Shown: positions 42,999 to 57,400 of the stretch, piece after piece
Layout of the letters: every line of letters starts with the position of its first letter
Numbering within the stretch: position 1 is the first letter of the stretch
Assembly (NCBI GenBank): GCA_029718625.1
Contig: CM056380.1
Span: forward strand, 100,055,971-100,119,970
From: Synaphobranchus kaupii
Taxonomy: Eukaryota > Chordata > Actinopteri > Anguilliformes > Synaphobranchidae
Reading direction: 5' to 3'
DNA: 64,000 bases
Program-made: the position numbers and the translations under genes
Notes under the pieces: generated by a model
What the model saw: the letters and a program-made list of their open reading frames with translations, nothing else
Told to the model about the DNA's origin: nothing
Databases searched by the model: none

Positions 42999-44938
42999 TT
43001 TAGCCATAAAACGTGACGTTCATGAAATGGAAAGGAAGTGGTTGTGGGATTTAGTTTTTGTTTTTCGTGGCCAAATACAGTAGATGCTCTGAGTTTCTGA
43101 ACTGGCAGAAATTGCGAACATCTTAAGTATGAAAGGCTGTGTGCAGCTGCTGGTGTCGGGCTGTGCAGCAGTGTATTTAGGCCATACTTAAACAATTTAG
43201 CCTCACTTCCCCTTCAGCGCTGATGATAGTAGATAAGAACCAAAAAGCTGAATGGAGTCAAAGTTCTTGCCTAGCTTGTCAAAAAATAAGACATGGGAAC
43301 TACATTTGGATTTCTTACCCAAGCTCATGCTGCCCTTGGTGTGTGATTTAACCCAACTACCACTTCCAGGTCCCATACAGTGCACAAGGTTGGGCACGGT
43401 ACGATGTCACCCTTCACTTATTTCGCGCGCTCTCTGATTTCAGTCCTCAGCAGTTCTTTATCCTGTCCCGTAAGAGGTTGTGCGTAGAGGCTGATATTGC
43501 ATGAAGTTTGAATGGCTTTTTGGCTCATAGTGAGGTGATACCCAATGGCCTGGAAAGATGCTTCTTACAGACATCATGGTTGTATAGAGAGCAGGAATTC
43601 TGGCCCATGCTTTTTATTATTATGTTTGGCACCAAGCTCCCTGAAAGCAGTTGAGAAAATGACAGCTTAAGAGTGCTTGAAATGCTTTAGATAGCTTTAG
43701 ATATATATTTTTTGCTTTAGATAAAAATTCAAAAGCTTCACAGTTGGCTCCTTAATCTCATCATAGTTTATACACCCATGCAAATGTAATGATCATTCCC
43801 TGTGGGTGCTTTGTGCTTATAGTTTATTTCACAACAAACCATGTATCTTCCTGTCATGATTCAGAGTGGCCTATCTAGGTTCATAGCCTCACAGCAAGGC
43901 TTAAAACATGGCTCTTTAATACGTTTTATATCAGTTTCTGGGGTATTTCAGTCTGGGATAGCCTTGGTCAGGGCTATAAATTCCAGGGTGTTCGCAGAGT
44001 GGAAGATCTAGCCGTGTTGTTTGGGAAAGGTCATTTGACTCTGCACCACTCCCTGTTCACCACTGTGGTCAAGTTGTTGGCACTCTGCCCACAATGCATC
44101 TTTCTGGGAGGCCGGGCTAGTTTTCCCACACTTTGCTCTATGTGGAAAATAATTATGACCTCTGATGATTGAGGACTGAAGCTTCTCCTCTCTGCCTGAG
44201 TTATAACATAGGACTCATAGGATTCCAGGTATTGTCCCAGGCAATTGTGTGCCCTTCATCTCCTCCACCCATGCACACGTACACCCCTGTGATCCCTTAT
44301 CCTGGTTTACAGCATGGAGAGTCCTCCTTTGCCCCAGGGGACCTGGAGGGCCGGGAACGTGCAAGTGGGAGTGGAGGACCAGCAGCTTGGTTCCCGTGAG
44401 GGGAAAGACATGTTCGATAACTTCTTGGGCCTGAGAATATTCTTACACTTGTTACTTCCTGCAGGAAGGGACCATTTACACTTCAAGCAGTAATTGGGTA
44501 AACATCCAGAAAGAGACGAAACCCTACTTGAACCCATTGACACAAAAGCATGTTCAGGCATTGACACACACATACACACACACTGAAACTATGTGAATAG
44601 TTACTGATGAAGTGGTAGGTGCTTAGAGCAGACTGCAGCACAGTTTAGACCTCTATGGACTACCAAGACATGTTGCGGAGGCTAAGAGTAGCATTGCTTT
44701 TTTCTGAATTTCAAATTCAACCAAAAGCAAATTCAACCAACACTAATTTATCTTGGATCCGAGGGGAATCAACAGTTTACGAATATACAAAATGGGCAAA
44801 ATAGATGTAGTACTTCTAGATGTGGTATTTTGTTTTGGTGTACTTTTGAGAGAGTGCTACGATAGTACCTCTGCAGAATTCAGTGTGCGTCAATTCTGAA
44901 ACCGCACATTTGTCAGGAAGTGATTAAATATGATACAT

Positions 44939-45129
44939 AAGGGGTCCTCAATCTTATCCAGAAAAGGCCGGTGTGGGTGCAGGCTTTTGTTTCAACCCAG
45001 CAGTAACACATCTGATTCTAATAATCAAGGTCCTAGTGGTTGATTAGTAGAATCAGGCGTGTATCTGCTTGGTTAGAACAAAAGCCTGCACCCACACCGG
45101 CCCTTTCTGGATAAGATTGAGGACCCCTG
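44939..45129. mobile_element. hAT-type MITE (191 bp foldback)
   Basis: Ends AGGGGTCCTCAATCTTATCC and its inverse run about 60 bp inward (GGCCGGTGTGGGTGCAGGC in both arms). Flanks TGATACAT (44931-44938) and TGGTACAT (45130-45137) agree at 7 of 8 positions, fitting an aged hAT duplication. Confidence 0.78.
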
Positions 45130-47504
45130 TGGTACATCATGCATTGTATGCAGTTTCAGAATTGAAACACAGCAAACACTGCGGGTGTACTTTCCAATCA
45201 CTCTTCTTTCAGAAGCGCGCCAAAACAAAATGGTGGTGCACTTAGCTTTTGAAGTGTAGTGGGCGCTGTAGTGAGATTACACAGGCAGGTGAGAGTTGCC
45301 TGAAAGTGGTATTTTGGCTTTTTGAGGAGTCTTCTCCCAGATTTTGAATACTTTTCAACTTTCCAAGGAATGGCAATAACAGTAACAAGCCGAGCCAGAG
45401 GTCAGCTAGGGTGCTCTTGTCAAAGAGACTTCACAAGAATTTTTCATTTTATTTTTAAAAACAAAGACAGCACAAGGTTAGATAGAGTCACAACACCACA
45501 TGTGCCGCTGATCCAGGAAAACCTGAAGCACGCACCGTATTTAGATTCCAAAAACTATTCGGCACTTCCACGAAAGCTGTGTTTACATGTCTAATAAACG
45601 AAGGGCTCTGATGAGGCAGCGGTGACTCACACTCCTTCTCTCCCATGATAACGTCTTGTAAGTTGGTGTCTATCAATTTTATCATGACTTGAACACATGG
45701 AACCGAATTGAACGGTGGGGTACAGGATGTAATGTTTTGTCGTGGGTACAAAAAGTGTGCACAGACATTGAAATGTGACATTATTTTGGCGATGTGATGA
45801 TATCGGTTTTCTGTCCATGTGCAATGGGGGTGAGTAGCACCCTGATTGTCTCTCATTCACTTGTCATTTTGTGTTTAACAAAAGGAAACACAGTGACCTA
45901 ATAGCTCTCAGCTGTGAAGAAATTTAAAAGATACGCTCCCACCTGACGGTTGAAGCCCTAATATTGATATGCCGCAGCTGGACACAGAGGATGTCTATCG
46001 CCAGCCTCGCTGTGCGCAGATAACCATTACTGCTGGGATTGTTTTATAAATAACTAGTGTGTTTTTACATTCCTCATGTAAAATGTTGAAAATTACGAGG
46101 AAGGATGAAAATTGTTTTTCCACAGTCCTTTCATTGCATTTCAAATAATGATATGTGCTTAAATTAAAACACATGTGGTGGGGAAAGTTCCAACGGTTTA
46201 TAATTAATATTTAAATAATGCTGGTGAATAGCAGTTAAGGGGAACGTGGCCTACGGAAGTTATGCTCGTTTTTCTGCCACTGCTCAGTAAAGTTATTGTT
46301 TAAAGTGTGCATACCGAGAATCCTAACAGCAGTTTTTTTTTATTACAGTAGCTCAAAACAGCAAACCTATTCACAGTTTGATTTTCTGTGAAGCAGTGGA
46401 GATGATGTCTTTTTTAAGAGGTAGTAAAGGAAGAGGCTGAATTGCTTGCATTGCCTGTCAATGAGAAACAAAAAGGAGGGGGGTGGGGGGCAATTTACTT
46501 TAAATCCACAAATTTCTGGTAAATTTCTGTCCTCCCCAACCCAGCTGCCTCTGCCTGCTCTATTGTCGTATTATATATAGTTTTGTGTTCTGGGTCACAA
46601 ATTCTATTCTGCTGCTGTCAATGCCTGGAGAATAGGCTGGCCAGGGTCCCATTGGCTGGCCCATACGCATCAGGACGGCTTTGACTTCCAAGAGTTGTGC
46701 AGAATACAGGCGCACAGAAGTGAACGTGGCCCCCACTAAGAGAGAGGAAAGGAAGTTGAGCAGAAAAGCTTGTACGGTACAGTGCACTGCTGCCCAGCTC
46801 TGTGTGTGGGGCACAGTGAGAGGCAGGGTTTTGTGAGGATAGTGGCCTCAATCATACAGACAGATACACACACGCACGCACGCACGCACAATTTGGCAGC
46901 ACATTCTTGCCATATTCATTGAGCTCTATTTGATCTGCTAAACTGCATTTTCTTAAAGCAGATTTTATAAAGTCTGATAATCTTGTTAACTTTTTAATCC
47001 ATTAAGGGCCATGTAGTACAAAATAACCAGCTGATATAATAAATGTGGATCAAATATTGTGAACATCAAAACAAACGGTTTTTCTATGTATTTAAATGGT
47101 GGACTATCCAGATTATTGATATCAATATCTTTGGTTTGATTAATTGATGACACTATACTGCCACACCTTATGCATCAGGGTTACTGAGCCAGGGGATATG
47201 ACACCTTGTAAAAATGAAGAATTAAAAACATAGAATCATCATTATGCCTAGTTCATCAATAGAATAATGCCATCATGTCATCTGCATATTGCAGACTGGA
47301 CTAGGTCAATGGCTGTTGCTGTCCACCGGTTGTGTTTGCAGCCAATGGTTACCACAAGTTACAGCACTTTGCCAAAATAGAGACATCATCATGCCCAGAC
47401 TTCATGATTATTTCTGCAATAGCAGTTCCACAACCTCAACAGCACAATGCAACAACCTCCACCACCCAATTCAACTGTGAGGCAGAAGCCACACAGTCAC
47501 CATT

Positions 47505-48180
47505 AAAGACCTAATATGTTTTGTAATAGAGTATTCAAGTGAGACGTGGGTGGAGTTTGGTTTCCAAAGTAAATTCCCTATGACAGATTAGTTTCGGCTT
47601 CGGAGATTATTGACAATTTCTTGAAATCTGATTTATAGAATGGGCCGAAACATTCCTGGATTAGCCTGTGTGGTATAAGGATATAGAGCATACATTGCAT
47701 GTTCCAATTAAAATTTTTTAAAGTAATGATGTAATGATTGTAGTCCGGTTTGTAGTCCACTTTAATGGACTTCATATCCATTACTGCAACGCACGGGTGG
47801 TTCACGACCAATCAGATATCATCACCTCGTCTGGACATTTTTGGCAGTGCATACCACCTTACTAATTTGGCTATTTTACTTCATTTAACCGTCCGGAGGA
47901 AATTATGGGACGTTGAGTTTTTAAACAGTGCCAGCATTGGTATATTCACAAAAAAATACTATAACGTAAAATATACTCGAAGCTGGTCCAGAAAAACAAC
48001 ATATTTTGCGAACGGGTGTTATAGTGAACACTCCAGGGAATTGATGGTAAGACATAATCACTAGAAATAATTTAAAAGTAAGTTTTAGTTCATGTCTATG
48101 GTCTAAATGAATGGGGAAGTCACTTCCGAAACCAGTGTGACGTAGTCACTTGAGTACTCTATGTATATAACTAAAATGTC
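47505..48180. repeat. Possible element with degenerate terminal inverted repeats
   Basis: The sequence TAGAGTATTCAAGTGA near 47526 is matched in inverse near 48143-48160 (TAGAGTACTCAAGTGA), with weaker similarity outside and inside. No clear target duplication. Could be an old DNA transposon; coding content is not recognisable. Confidence 0.35.
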
Positions 48181-48462
48181 TACCGATTATATCACATCAC
48201 TACCCAGCATCGAGTGGGCAACATACAATGTTAAATTTGACTTGATTGGTCTGGCAACATGCCCCTGGCTTCAGGCTGGCAACATGCCCCTGGCGTGACA
48301 CTGGCAGTATCAGCTGGCGGGCTTCTAGCTGTTTTGCAGCTCGGTTTAATCTATTGGACTCGGTGGCCTGCTGGTCCGACAGAGACCCGTCAGCAAAACA
48401 GGAGGGCTTGAGCCCCATATGACCCCCAATTTGAGTAGCTCATGTTACATCTTTGATAGTCA

Positions 48463-48530
48463 AGTCAAGTCAAGTGTATTTGTATAGCACATATTCATAC
48501 AACTGAATGCAATCCAAAGTGCTTTACAGA
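48463..48530 (+). repeat. Dispersed fish repeat fragment
   Basis: AAGTCAAGTGTATTTGTATA then CCAAAGTGCTTTACA is a motif found scattered in teleost genomes, related in style to the copy near 39200. Short fragment only. Confidence 0.45.
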
Positions 48531-48693
48531 ATAATGAAAAAAAGAAAGATTGATTTGACAGTGCTATTTAAAATCAGTTTAAAAAGATAAAAGAAAAGAT
48601 AAAACAGCTATTAAAAAGAACATTTAAAAGACAATATAAAAGGAAATAACATAAAAACAGATAAAAGGCTACAGTGCATGAATAGATAGCTCC

Positions 48694-48830
48694 GGTTTCT
48701 GTACACTAGTGTTTCTGCATATCGATGTCTCTCTGTACACTGGTGTCTCTCTGTACACCAGTGTTTCTCTGTACATCGGTGCCTCTGTACACCAGTGTCT
48801 CTCTGTACACCGGTGTTTCTGATAGGGCCT
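48694..48830. repeat. Minisatellite with unit about 20 bp
   Basis: About six diverged copies of TCTCTGTACACYRGTGT with length changes between copies. The minus-strand reading shows repeated (R/H)xxTExxxYRETxVY-like peptides, which is a by-product of the repeat and not a gene. Confidence 0.8.
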
Positions 48831-51475
48831 ATAATTAACGTTACGTATAATTACAGATGAAACTGAAAACAAATTTTTGTGAAGACGAGCGAATGCTCCC
48901 CGTTGCCTATAGCCTAGCTAGGCCATATAGGGCAGTGCATTGTAGCTTTACATAACGTGACATGAAAAGTTATTGTGGCTGCGTTTACTATTTTATGTTG
49001 CTCTTGTATGTCGGTTTACATGTGTGCACCCTCTCATCGCTCAAAAGAAAACTGTTTTGTGAGCATAACTTAGCAGTTGTCACTAACTAGAGTTACGGCA
49101 GCTATTACTCTGTGCAAAAGGGACAAAAAAAAAATTTAGGCCGTGGAAAATGTGCCATTTTGAGAAGGCAGTTGCCTTTGAGGTTCTTATATAGTTTCTG
49201 AACTGTTGCATAGGGAGGTAAAGCGGAAGACACGTTGAGCGCCTTTTCCGGTATACTGCTAAATACTTTGTGAGCGCATTTCATGATTTCATCATAGCGG
49301 GAAAAAGCAACAGGTTCATAGGCTTGTGTACCTGTAGGCGCAATGAATTATGGCCATTGTAGTTATTGCAAGGCTTATTTCTGAGTGAACTGTGTGTTGA
49401 GTAGCTGCCTTTTGAAAACTACAACTTGAAAAAACTAGCACATCAAGCTCAGAAAAAAATCAGTTTATCCACCGAATTAAGACAATTGAAATAATGGAAA
49501 CGATGTCGATCAATTAGTTACTTAAACACCAAACGCTGAAATTTTGGTGAATCACTCAACGCTACACAACAGAAAATGATGGTATCGGCAATATGAGTCA
49601 AGTCAACTCTAGTGACAGATCTGGCTTTGTTGTAGACCCCATTGATAATTATCAAGGACAGTGTCAACAAATGGACCAAGTTTGATCGTCTTGGCAGGAG
49701 GAAGTCCACTTTATAGTGATTGATGGCAATCTGACTGCATAGTGCAAACCTGATGGGGACTTGAAATTTCTGCACAAAAAGTCACAAAGATTGGAGCATG
49801 GTGATTCATAGGCCTCATGAACGTGGCCTGTAATTCACAGACTGTGACTCTGTACCTACATGTACGTATATTAGAAGTCTCTTTAGAAGCATACATGGAA
49901 TACTGAATGGTACATTTAGAGTCATGCTAGTTTTGATTATCAGAATTTGCAGTAATATTGATTAAGAAGAACCGTAAAAGGGGAAGTTTTCCTACTTATA
50001 AACATTTATTTGCTTATTTGACACCTGGTTTCCCAGGGTGACTTGCTGTGCATGAGTGGTCTTCATTATAGTAATAACTGGGAACTACCCTTTTAGAACA
50101 TGAACACACAACATCTGACACAATTCAATGCCCTCTCTGTGCCTCCCAGACACCAATGACCAGGTTAGGATTATTACATTTCATACACAATGTTTGTAAT
50201 TAATTCTCCCAGATAATAATGTTGAGTAAGAAAAAAAGACAAAATGAACAAATACACGTTTAATCTGAGCCTCACTGTTGCTCTGAAGAGGTATGTGCTG
50301 AAAAGCCTTTGATGTGTTCTGTCCGAGCAAAGTCTATTTTTATATTATTGTCCTACATTTTGGGCTGACCACCAAGTTGTTTCAAAGTACTGCAAGCGAC
50401 ATTGCATAATTGTTGAGGGCTAGAACAGGCTGAATTAAATAAATGAAAGTGTTTTAGCTCATTACTCATCGGAAATAGAGTAATGAGGTATCAGACTGGC
50501 ACATCCTCAGCCACAGAAACACAATTTTTAACTGTGTTAAATGCACATAGGTGTACAAGTTTGTAATTTTCCAGAAATTACACATTGTCCCCTGGATTTA
50601 CTCAAGAAAACCAGATAAAAAAGAAAGAAACTAAAAGCATTATATCCAACAATATTCATCATCACATTCTGTGCAGACATCCTACTCAGAGCATCATGGG
50701 CAGTTATAGGATACATGTTTCTCTTTGAAATAGTGACAAATGAAATTTAAGTTCTTTCTTTTGCGAATGACTGAAATAATGTCAGTCACCCTCAATTCTT
50801 CCTCCTGGTCTAATCACCAAGGTGCTCCATCCTACAGTTATAGATGTGAGCATTAACTTGAAAATCGCCACATTTAGCAATTCTTAAAGAATCTTTTTAG
50901 CAGCTTTGAAAAGTTTGTTAATTAAAGTGTTAATTAACATGAAAGGCATCAAAGCGGTCAAGAGTTAGTGTTTGTGAAACACTAAATCATCCCTGCTTGA
51001 GTCACACTGAGCCAGCATGAGATCTGAACTCTGCGTGAATGTTAAACTAAAAAGAACACAGTTTTACTTTTACAAAGTGTTATTTAAACACTCAGCTCTA
51101 CAGAGCCATATGTACAAGTGTATATACATACAGAAAGCGGGTGCTTCCCCTCTGATGCAGTAAAATAAACATGGGTAAGTAAGTACTGTTTGCACATGCA
51201 AGACTTCTAAATGTTCTAATCTAAATTTAATCAGCACCCATTTAGTTTCTCAAAATCAGAGGAGGCTTTTTTTATGTATTATGGCCCCTGGAAAATATGA
51301 AGTAAAACATTCTTAATGAGGGGAAATGTCCTTAATGTTTGGGCACATTTCTTAGCACAAATCATTGGCTCACAGACCGTGCCGCCATCAGTCCATTGAA
51401 AATGCTTCCTGAGCAAAGCTGCACAAAGAACTGTGCACACAGCACCCCCCCCCCTCAGATTTTCCCATCCCCCAA

Positions 51476-51512
51476 ACACACACACACACACACATGCGCA
51501 CACACACACACA
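51476..51512. repeat. (CA)n microsatellite
   Basis: CA repeat with a TGCG interruption in the 5' flank. Confidence 0.92.
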
Positions 51513-53356
51513 GAACCCGGAAAGTTAGGAAACAAAGAAAACAGACATGAAATAAGGCAGATAGTATTCCATAGGTTGGATTTAAAGTCCTGAACTGGCC
51601 TAAGAGACAGCTTAGAGACTGACCCAATGAATCATGTAAATACAGCTGTGAGATGAGAAATATCTGTGTGCTGCTTGCCTCTTTTTTCTCCCAGTGGTAT
51701 TGACATTGTGACCACTGCTCCCTTTGTGTGTATATTTTGGTTTGGTATGGAGGGGTTAGAGGTACAGGAAATATCATATTTGACTGAAATATCAGATGAC
51801 AGAAATTCCTTTAAATAATATACCAAGAAACAATCATTCTTCTGCCAAGAACAGGACGGAAGGGCATAAGTTGGTTGACATTTTTATTAAACCATATTTG
51901 TTGTTGGAGGGAAAAAAAAGAGAAAGAAATAACGCCAACAGGCGCCTTTTCATTCATTCATAACTAATGTGCCTGAGATGAACGAAAATCATACCTGCCT
52001 TACAAAAACAAAATGGAAATATAAACTATCAACTATTGTCTCATGCGATGGAAATAAATGATACATTTAAAACAGTGATTTCTACGCACAACAGCCTCTA
52101 ATGCCCTTTTTTTTCTGCAGAAAGCATAGGTCCAGATGGAAATGTGCCACAGTGTAGACCGTGGCCAGTTGAGCGGGGAAAGTCCGGTGTGTAATCGATA
52201 TCACAGGAACCGCAGCGCGCATCACATGACCCAGCCGAAGCAACGTCCCGCCATAGACGGGGCTCCAAACCGCCCCGGGTTCTCATGTTTTCCACGCTTT
52301 ACCCCCGCCGAGTTCTCCCAGTTGGCCCACAGATGCAGTCACAGTCATTGTTTTTGAATCGCGTCATGTCGCTATCATATCAACATTGTCTCATCAAAGC
52401 AGAGAGACATCATATGGCATTACAAATGCTGTGCAAGCCATGCAGGTATCCATTGTCCTTTTATCGCTTTCAACCATCCAAATGAGATGTTTCTCTTTCC
52501 TATAAGTCATTTATCATTTTGATGTTTGAATGAGATCAAAAGAGCCATGTTTCCAACTGAAATAAGCGGTACCTCACAACACTGTAGCCCCCTGACAGTT
52601 AAGTAACGGCCTGTTTGACATTCAAGTTGAACCTTTCTAACCACACCAGAGATGTAGCCAAGGGGGCGTTTTCAGGTTTTAACCTCCCCCAACCCCGTGT
52701 GCCAGAGATAGCCGTAAAAATATGAGGTAGTTCGTACACAACCCACAACCCACCCACCAAGCGCAACCCCCACACCCCCTTTCCCCTCAATCTAATTTGA
52801 CACAAAAGTTCACTACTGAAAAACAGAAAAGCTAGGCACTACAGCTCTCATTTCTTGGTCCTAATACAACAAGCCAATGTCCAAAACAGATATCATTTGT
52901 GTTGTTACCTGTATGTCAATGTACCCTGAGAAATAAGGCAGTATATACACAGTAATTGGACACAATCTTTATGAATCAGGAAAAAGTATCCCAGATTTGG
53001 AGGGGTGCTACTGGCAACTTTATTGAGTAACCCACATGATTGTTTAGAATAAATCTGTGTCTTTATTATACAGGTTCAAATTTATATTTGACTGTGTATA
53101 ATTAATAATAATTACATGTGGATTTGAATGTGTATGTTGTACCATACATGAACAATATAGTGCCATACATTATATAACATTTGCATTTACACCTTGTCTG
53201 CTATGTTTAACTCTTTCACAAGTTCACTAATTCTATTAAATGCTGAACAAGATGGATAGGAACAATTAGGACTTCAGAATGTGTTTCAGAATAACAGCTG
53301 CAGGTGGGTTCATTAATCTTTCATTAGGTAAGAAGTCAGCAGTGCTTGGAGGTGCC

Positions 53357-53411
<55 letters not shown>

Positions 53412-53420
53412 GTGTGCGTG
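53357..53420. repeat. (GT)n microsatellite
   Basis: Long GT repeat with GC steps near its end, in the 5' flank. Confidence 0.95.
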
Positions 53421-56400
53421 TAGGGGGGCGTGAGGTCCCCATGGAAACGTAGCAAAACACATGTGGTTCTGGGGGGAGTGATCATTGTTTCATACCAGGA
53501 GAGGTTTCTGCACCACCCTGTGAGCCTCGCTGATCACCAGACACCTCATTTACCTCACACTTAACGCTGATTCTTGTGAAATCTGGCAACAAGGCGAAAA
53601 TAGCGTAAAACCGTTTGGAATTTTTAAGAATTCCAGCTTTGGAGCGACCAGGAATTTAAACTGAAAACCTAAAGGGTTATCTAATTTTTGCCAACAGCAT
53701 TTTCAACCAGTTTGTCTATCAGTTAAAATAAGTGGGACTAAATAACTTCATTGCTGGTTTTCACATTACTTTCAGTATTATATGCATGTGAATAGGCATA
53801 TCAAATGGAATGCCTAATTTGTTGGTAAAATACAAAAAATAAATACTACTAAGAACAAGTTCAAAAACTAGGCCAGAAAAAAAAAACAGTACTGTAATCA
53901 GCTAATTGTGCTAAATCACTCTGCTACATTACAAATCACAGAAACCTTAAGAGGTGAGCCACTAAAAAGCACGCAGCTTAACCCCCCTCCCACCCCCTTG
54001 ACCGAATCTGAGCTCTAAATAAAGCGAAGTCTGTGTGCGGCGCAGATCCATGGTTTACATTCTGCTTCCCCGGAAAACACTGAGGGACATCCTGTCTGTG
54101 TCTCCAGACCTCCTTTTGATGGTGGGATTTCTCCTGCTCGCTGTAGCTGGAGGCTCTACCCACTGCACTGGGGCTTGCAGTCTACTTGACATCCTGTAGC
54201 TCGCGCTTATTTTCACCTCTTTCACGAGGGATGCTGCCCGCGGTTTTCCCTTTGTAGTTTTCCTCCTAAATGTACACCAGAAAAGACCCTTTTCGGGGCC
54301 TGAGGTCTGAGGTTTCCAGAAGCCGTGCATCTGGTGAATGGTTTGCAACTTGGTTACAAGTAGAGTGCATTCAAATCTCTTTTTATAAATGTAAAATTGT
54401 GTTATAATAGTGTGTGATATCAGAGGGGGAAAACATGCCAAAGAAAATGCTTGATGCAAAAATATGATGCTGATTGACTGAACATAAACACAAAATAAAT
54501 ACTTTTTTTTTTTTCTACTTCGGATGAAGCTTCTATTTTTGCTCTTACAGATTTACCAAACAATTTGAAAGTACTTAAGATTTGAGTTTTTTTTGTTTTT
54601 TTTTAAGGGTCCTGTAGCTTCGTAAAGCATTGTGCAGTTTTAAAGTCCTTTGCCCTGCCCTACTGCCCAAGCCTTAAGCTAATGGCCTAATTATCTCGGT
54701 TGGGGGAGGAGGGAAAATTAGATGGGCTAGTGACCTCAGAGGAAGTTACTGTAACTGATAAACACAGAAAGAAGAAAAAAAAAACATTTCTATCTTATTA
54801 CAAACTGCTATCAAGTATCCTGCGGGTTCAACCAGGACTCCATGGCTAAGGACAATAGTCAACCAGGGTGTTCCTAATCTACGTACATCTGATCGTAACT
54901 GCTGTTGCCGCCAGGTTCTTTAATCTCCACAAAACGGAGGGAGGGAAAGAGCGAAGGAAGGGAATCAGGTTCATTTTTCTGCATTTAGGAACTAGTTTGT
55001 AAGAACTGGGCGTTCAATGTCACTTGTATAATGAAGGTGAAGCAAGTTGAAACATCCTTTCAAGATTTTGAATAATAAATCAGATGCCAAGAATGTATAG
55101 CGGCATGTTTTGCATTGCGGTACTAGCATTATTTCTCAGTATTATTCTATTTGGCACAGTTACAGACGAGAAACACTCACTACTCAGCCTTGAGGAGACA
55201 AATTCAAAATATAATGAAAGGTAATAAAATTTAAAAAACCTAACCTAGGTTATAATTGCCTGTGACGACATAATGCTTTCCTCAAGCTTTTTGGCACCCA
55301 GACAGAATTGCTTTAGAGCAGGGATGAGATTAACCATCTGCTCCAAAACAAATTAGAAAATGTGAAATTGGTATGTCTCTATTATGGCAGAAATCACAAA
55401 ACGGGCCTTTAAGGACCAAGCTAAATTTTCGAAGATTAAAATGAAGGTAGAGATTCTCCCTATGGGTGACATGGTGATATATCCTACGGGGATGCATGCT
55501 TCTCATTTGTTTATACATTTTACAGAACAGTCATGATCATTTCCTTGGCATTTGAACTAATGAAAACCACTTTTTTGCCCGTCAAAAACACAGAATTCAG
55601 ACCTGTATCAGGTTTCTCTCCTAAAATTACACACCCTGTCATTTTGTTACTCTTAGTCTTAAATTGAAATTATTTGAAAACCACAGGAAAACAATTTCTT
55701 ACAAAAAGTACAATTTAAATGTTACATCTCTGTCTGAGTATCCAGATAAATTAACAAGGAGCATGTTAGAGTTATTATATGATTATCTTTAATTACATAA
55801 AATTACAAGTTGACACAATTTTCAAATGGCGTATCTAGTCAATTTGGATTATAAACCTAGCTCAAGGGTACAAAGGCAGTGCCTGACCAGGGAATCGTAT
55901 TTACAACCTCTGAGTTACAAGCTCAGTTTTCAAACCAGTATATTACACTGCTGTCATTTAATACTATAACTAGATAAATTAACATCTTAGCAAGTACAAA
56001 TATAATAGCTTGCCTGTTTGCCCTGGTGTGGCATTGCATCTTCCAAAAGAAACTTGTCCATTTTTCTGTAATGCTACATAGCATTTGTGGCCTATTAACA
56101 GTGCAAATTAGCAACAGATGCATTTACCATGAGCACGGTCATATAATTTCTATTTCACTTGGCTGCTGATTTTAACATTATAATGCTGATTATTCTCTGA
56201 GCCAAGCTGGCTGATATCTGAACATGCACGTGCTATACCTTGCTACAGGGGGAAATTTGAGGATGTATTTGAACCTATGACCCTCCATAAGTGATACTGA
56301 TCTCAGTACACTTCTCTCAGCATATGCTTTACTATTAAAATGAGGTTTAGCACAGACCCCCAACATGCTTAAATCTTAGAAACATTTTAAACTTTGGATT

Positions 56401-57248
56401 TATTTTGTTCCTTTATGCATTTCCTATGTATAACAAAAATACCCATTACTGGGTATTGTAGTCATTCCAGACTATTTTGGTGGAGTTTGGATGCAGACAA
56501 TCATGCAGTATAATGCATTTTGCACGGCTTTTAAAACCTCTAATTGACTAATTATTGTTTTCTTTTTTTCATTTGTAGTTCCCCCCTTCTTGCATGTGTT
56601 GCACTGAGCGGGAATTTCCCTCGGTTCACCAGAGATATTGCGGACGTATGTTTTCTGCCCATGTCCAGCGTGGTGTGGTCGTATCATTTCACACACAAAT
56701 AACACATTTCATTTCACATTTTAAATATGGATTTGACATTTCAATTTCTTACAGCATTATACCGCTTTTATACGCAGATTGATGGGTAAAATCCAAACTA
56801 GGTCAACTCAGGTGTTATTGAAAAAGCACTTAAAATTATTCCTGGTTCATCTGGAGTGTTAAAATACGGACCAACGTGAAGCCGTATACCACTTGCAACA
56901 GAGCACCAGCTGCCGTACTGCACACCATATCGCATGCAAATGCTATCCTGAAGCTGCACTGGGTTTTTATTTTGAATGAGTGCTTACCCGTCTCCTCCTC
57001 ATTTCAACAGCTACTGTATGGATTTAATTTGCGTTACGTGAGGAGCCCACCGCAGTGCTTGTGCGCCAGTGTCTCTCAGGAATGTGATAACCACTGACTG
57101 AGTGCCCCGTCCCTCTCCGGGTCAGCTTTCAGAGTGACAGGTCTGAAGCCTGTGTTTAGAACTGGATATGGACTTGCGCCTACTGCAAAGAATTTAGCTA
57201 AAGGCCTCGACTGAAACATAGCTGCGCTCTGAGTGAGCAGACGCAACA

Positions 57249-57400
57249 GGGGGCCTGCTCCAGAAAGCATGATTACTGAGTTAGCTGGATAACTGCACTA
57301 ATTAAAAACCAGAAAAAGCTCCTTTTATATCAGTCCATGTTCCAGATTTGGGAGGGTTCCGGGTTTTACTCAGTGAAGTTATCCAGCTAACTCAGTCACC
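57249..57400. repeat. Foldback MITE fragment
   Basis: ACTGAGTTAGCTGGATAACT near 57275 is repeated in inverse near 57377-57396. The left flank GGGCCTGCTCCAGAAAGC resembles the end of a common fish MITE, but the matching right end is missing, so the element is probably truncated. Confidence 0.5.
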
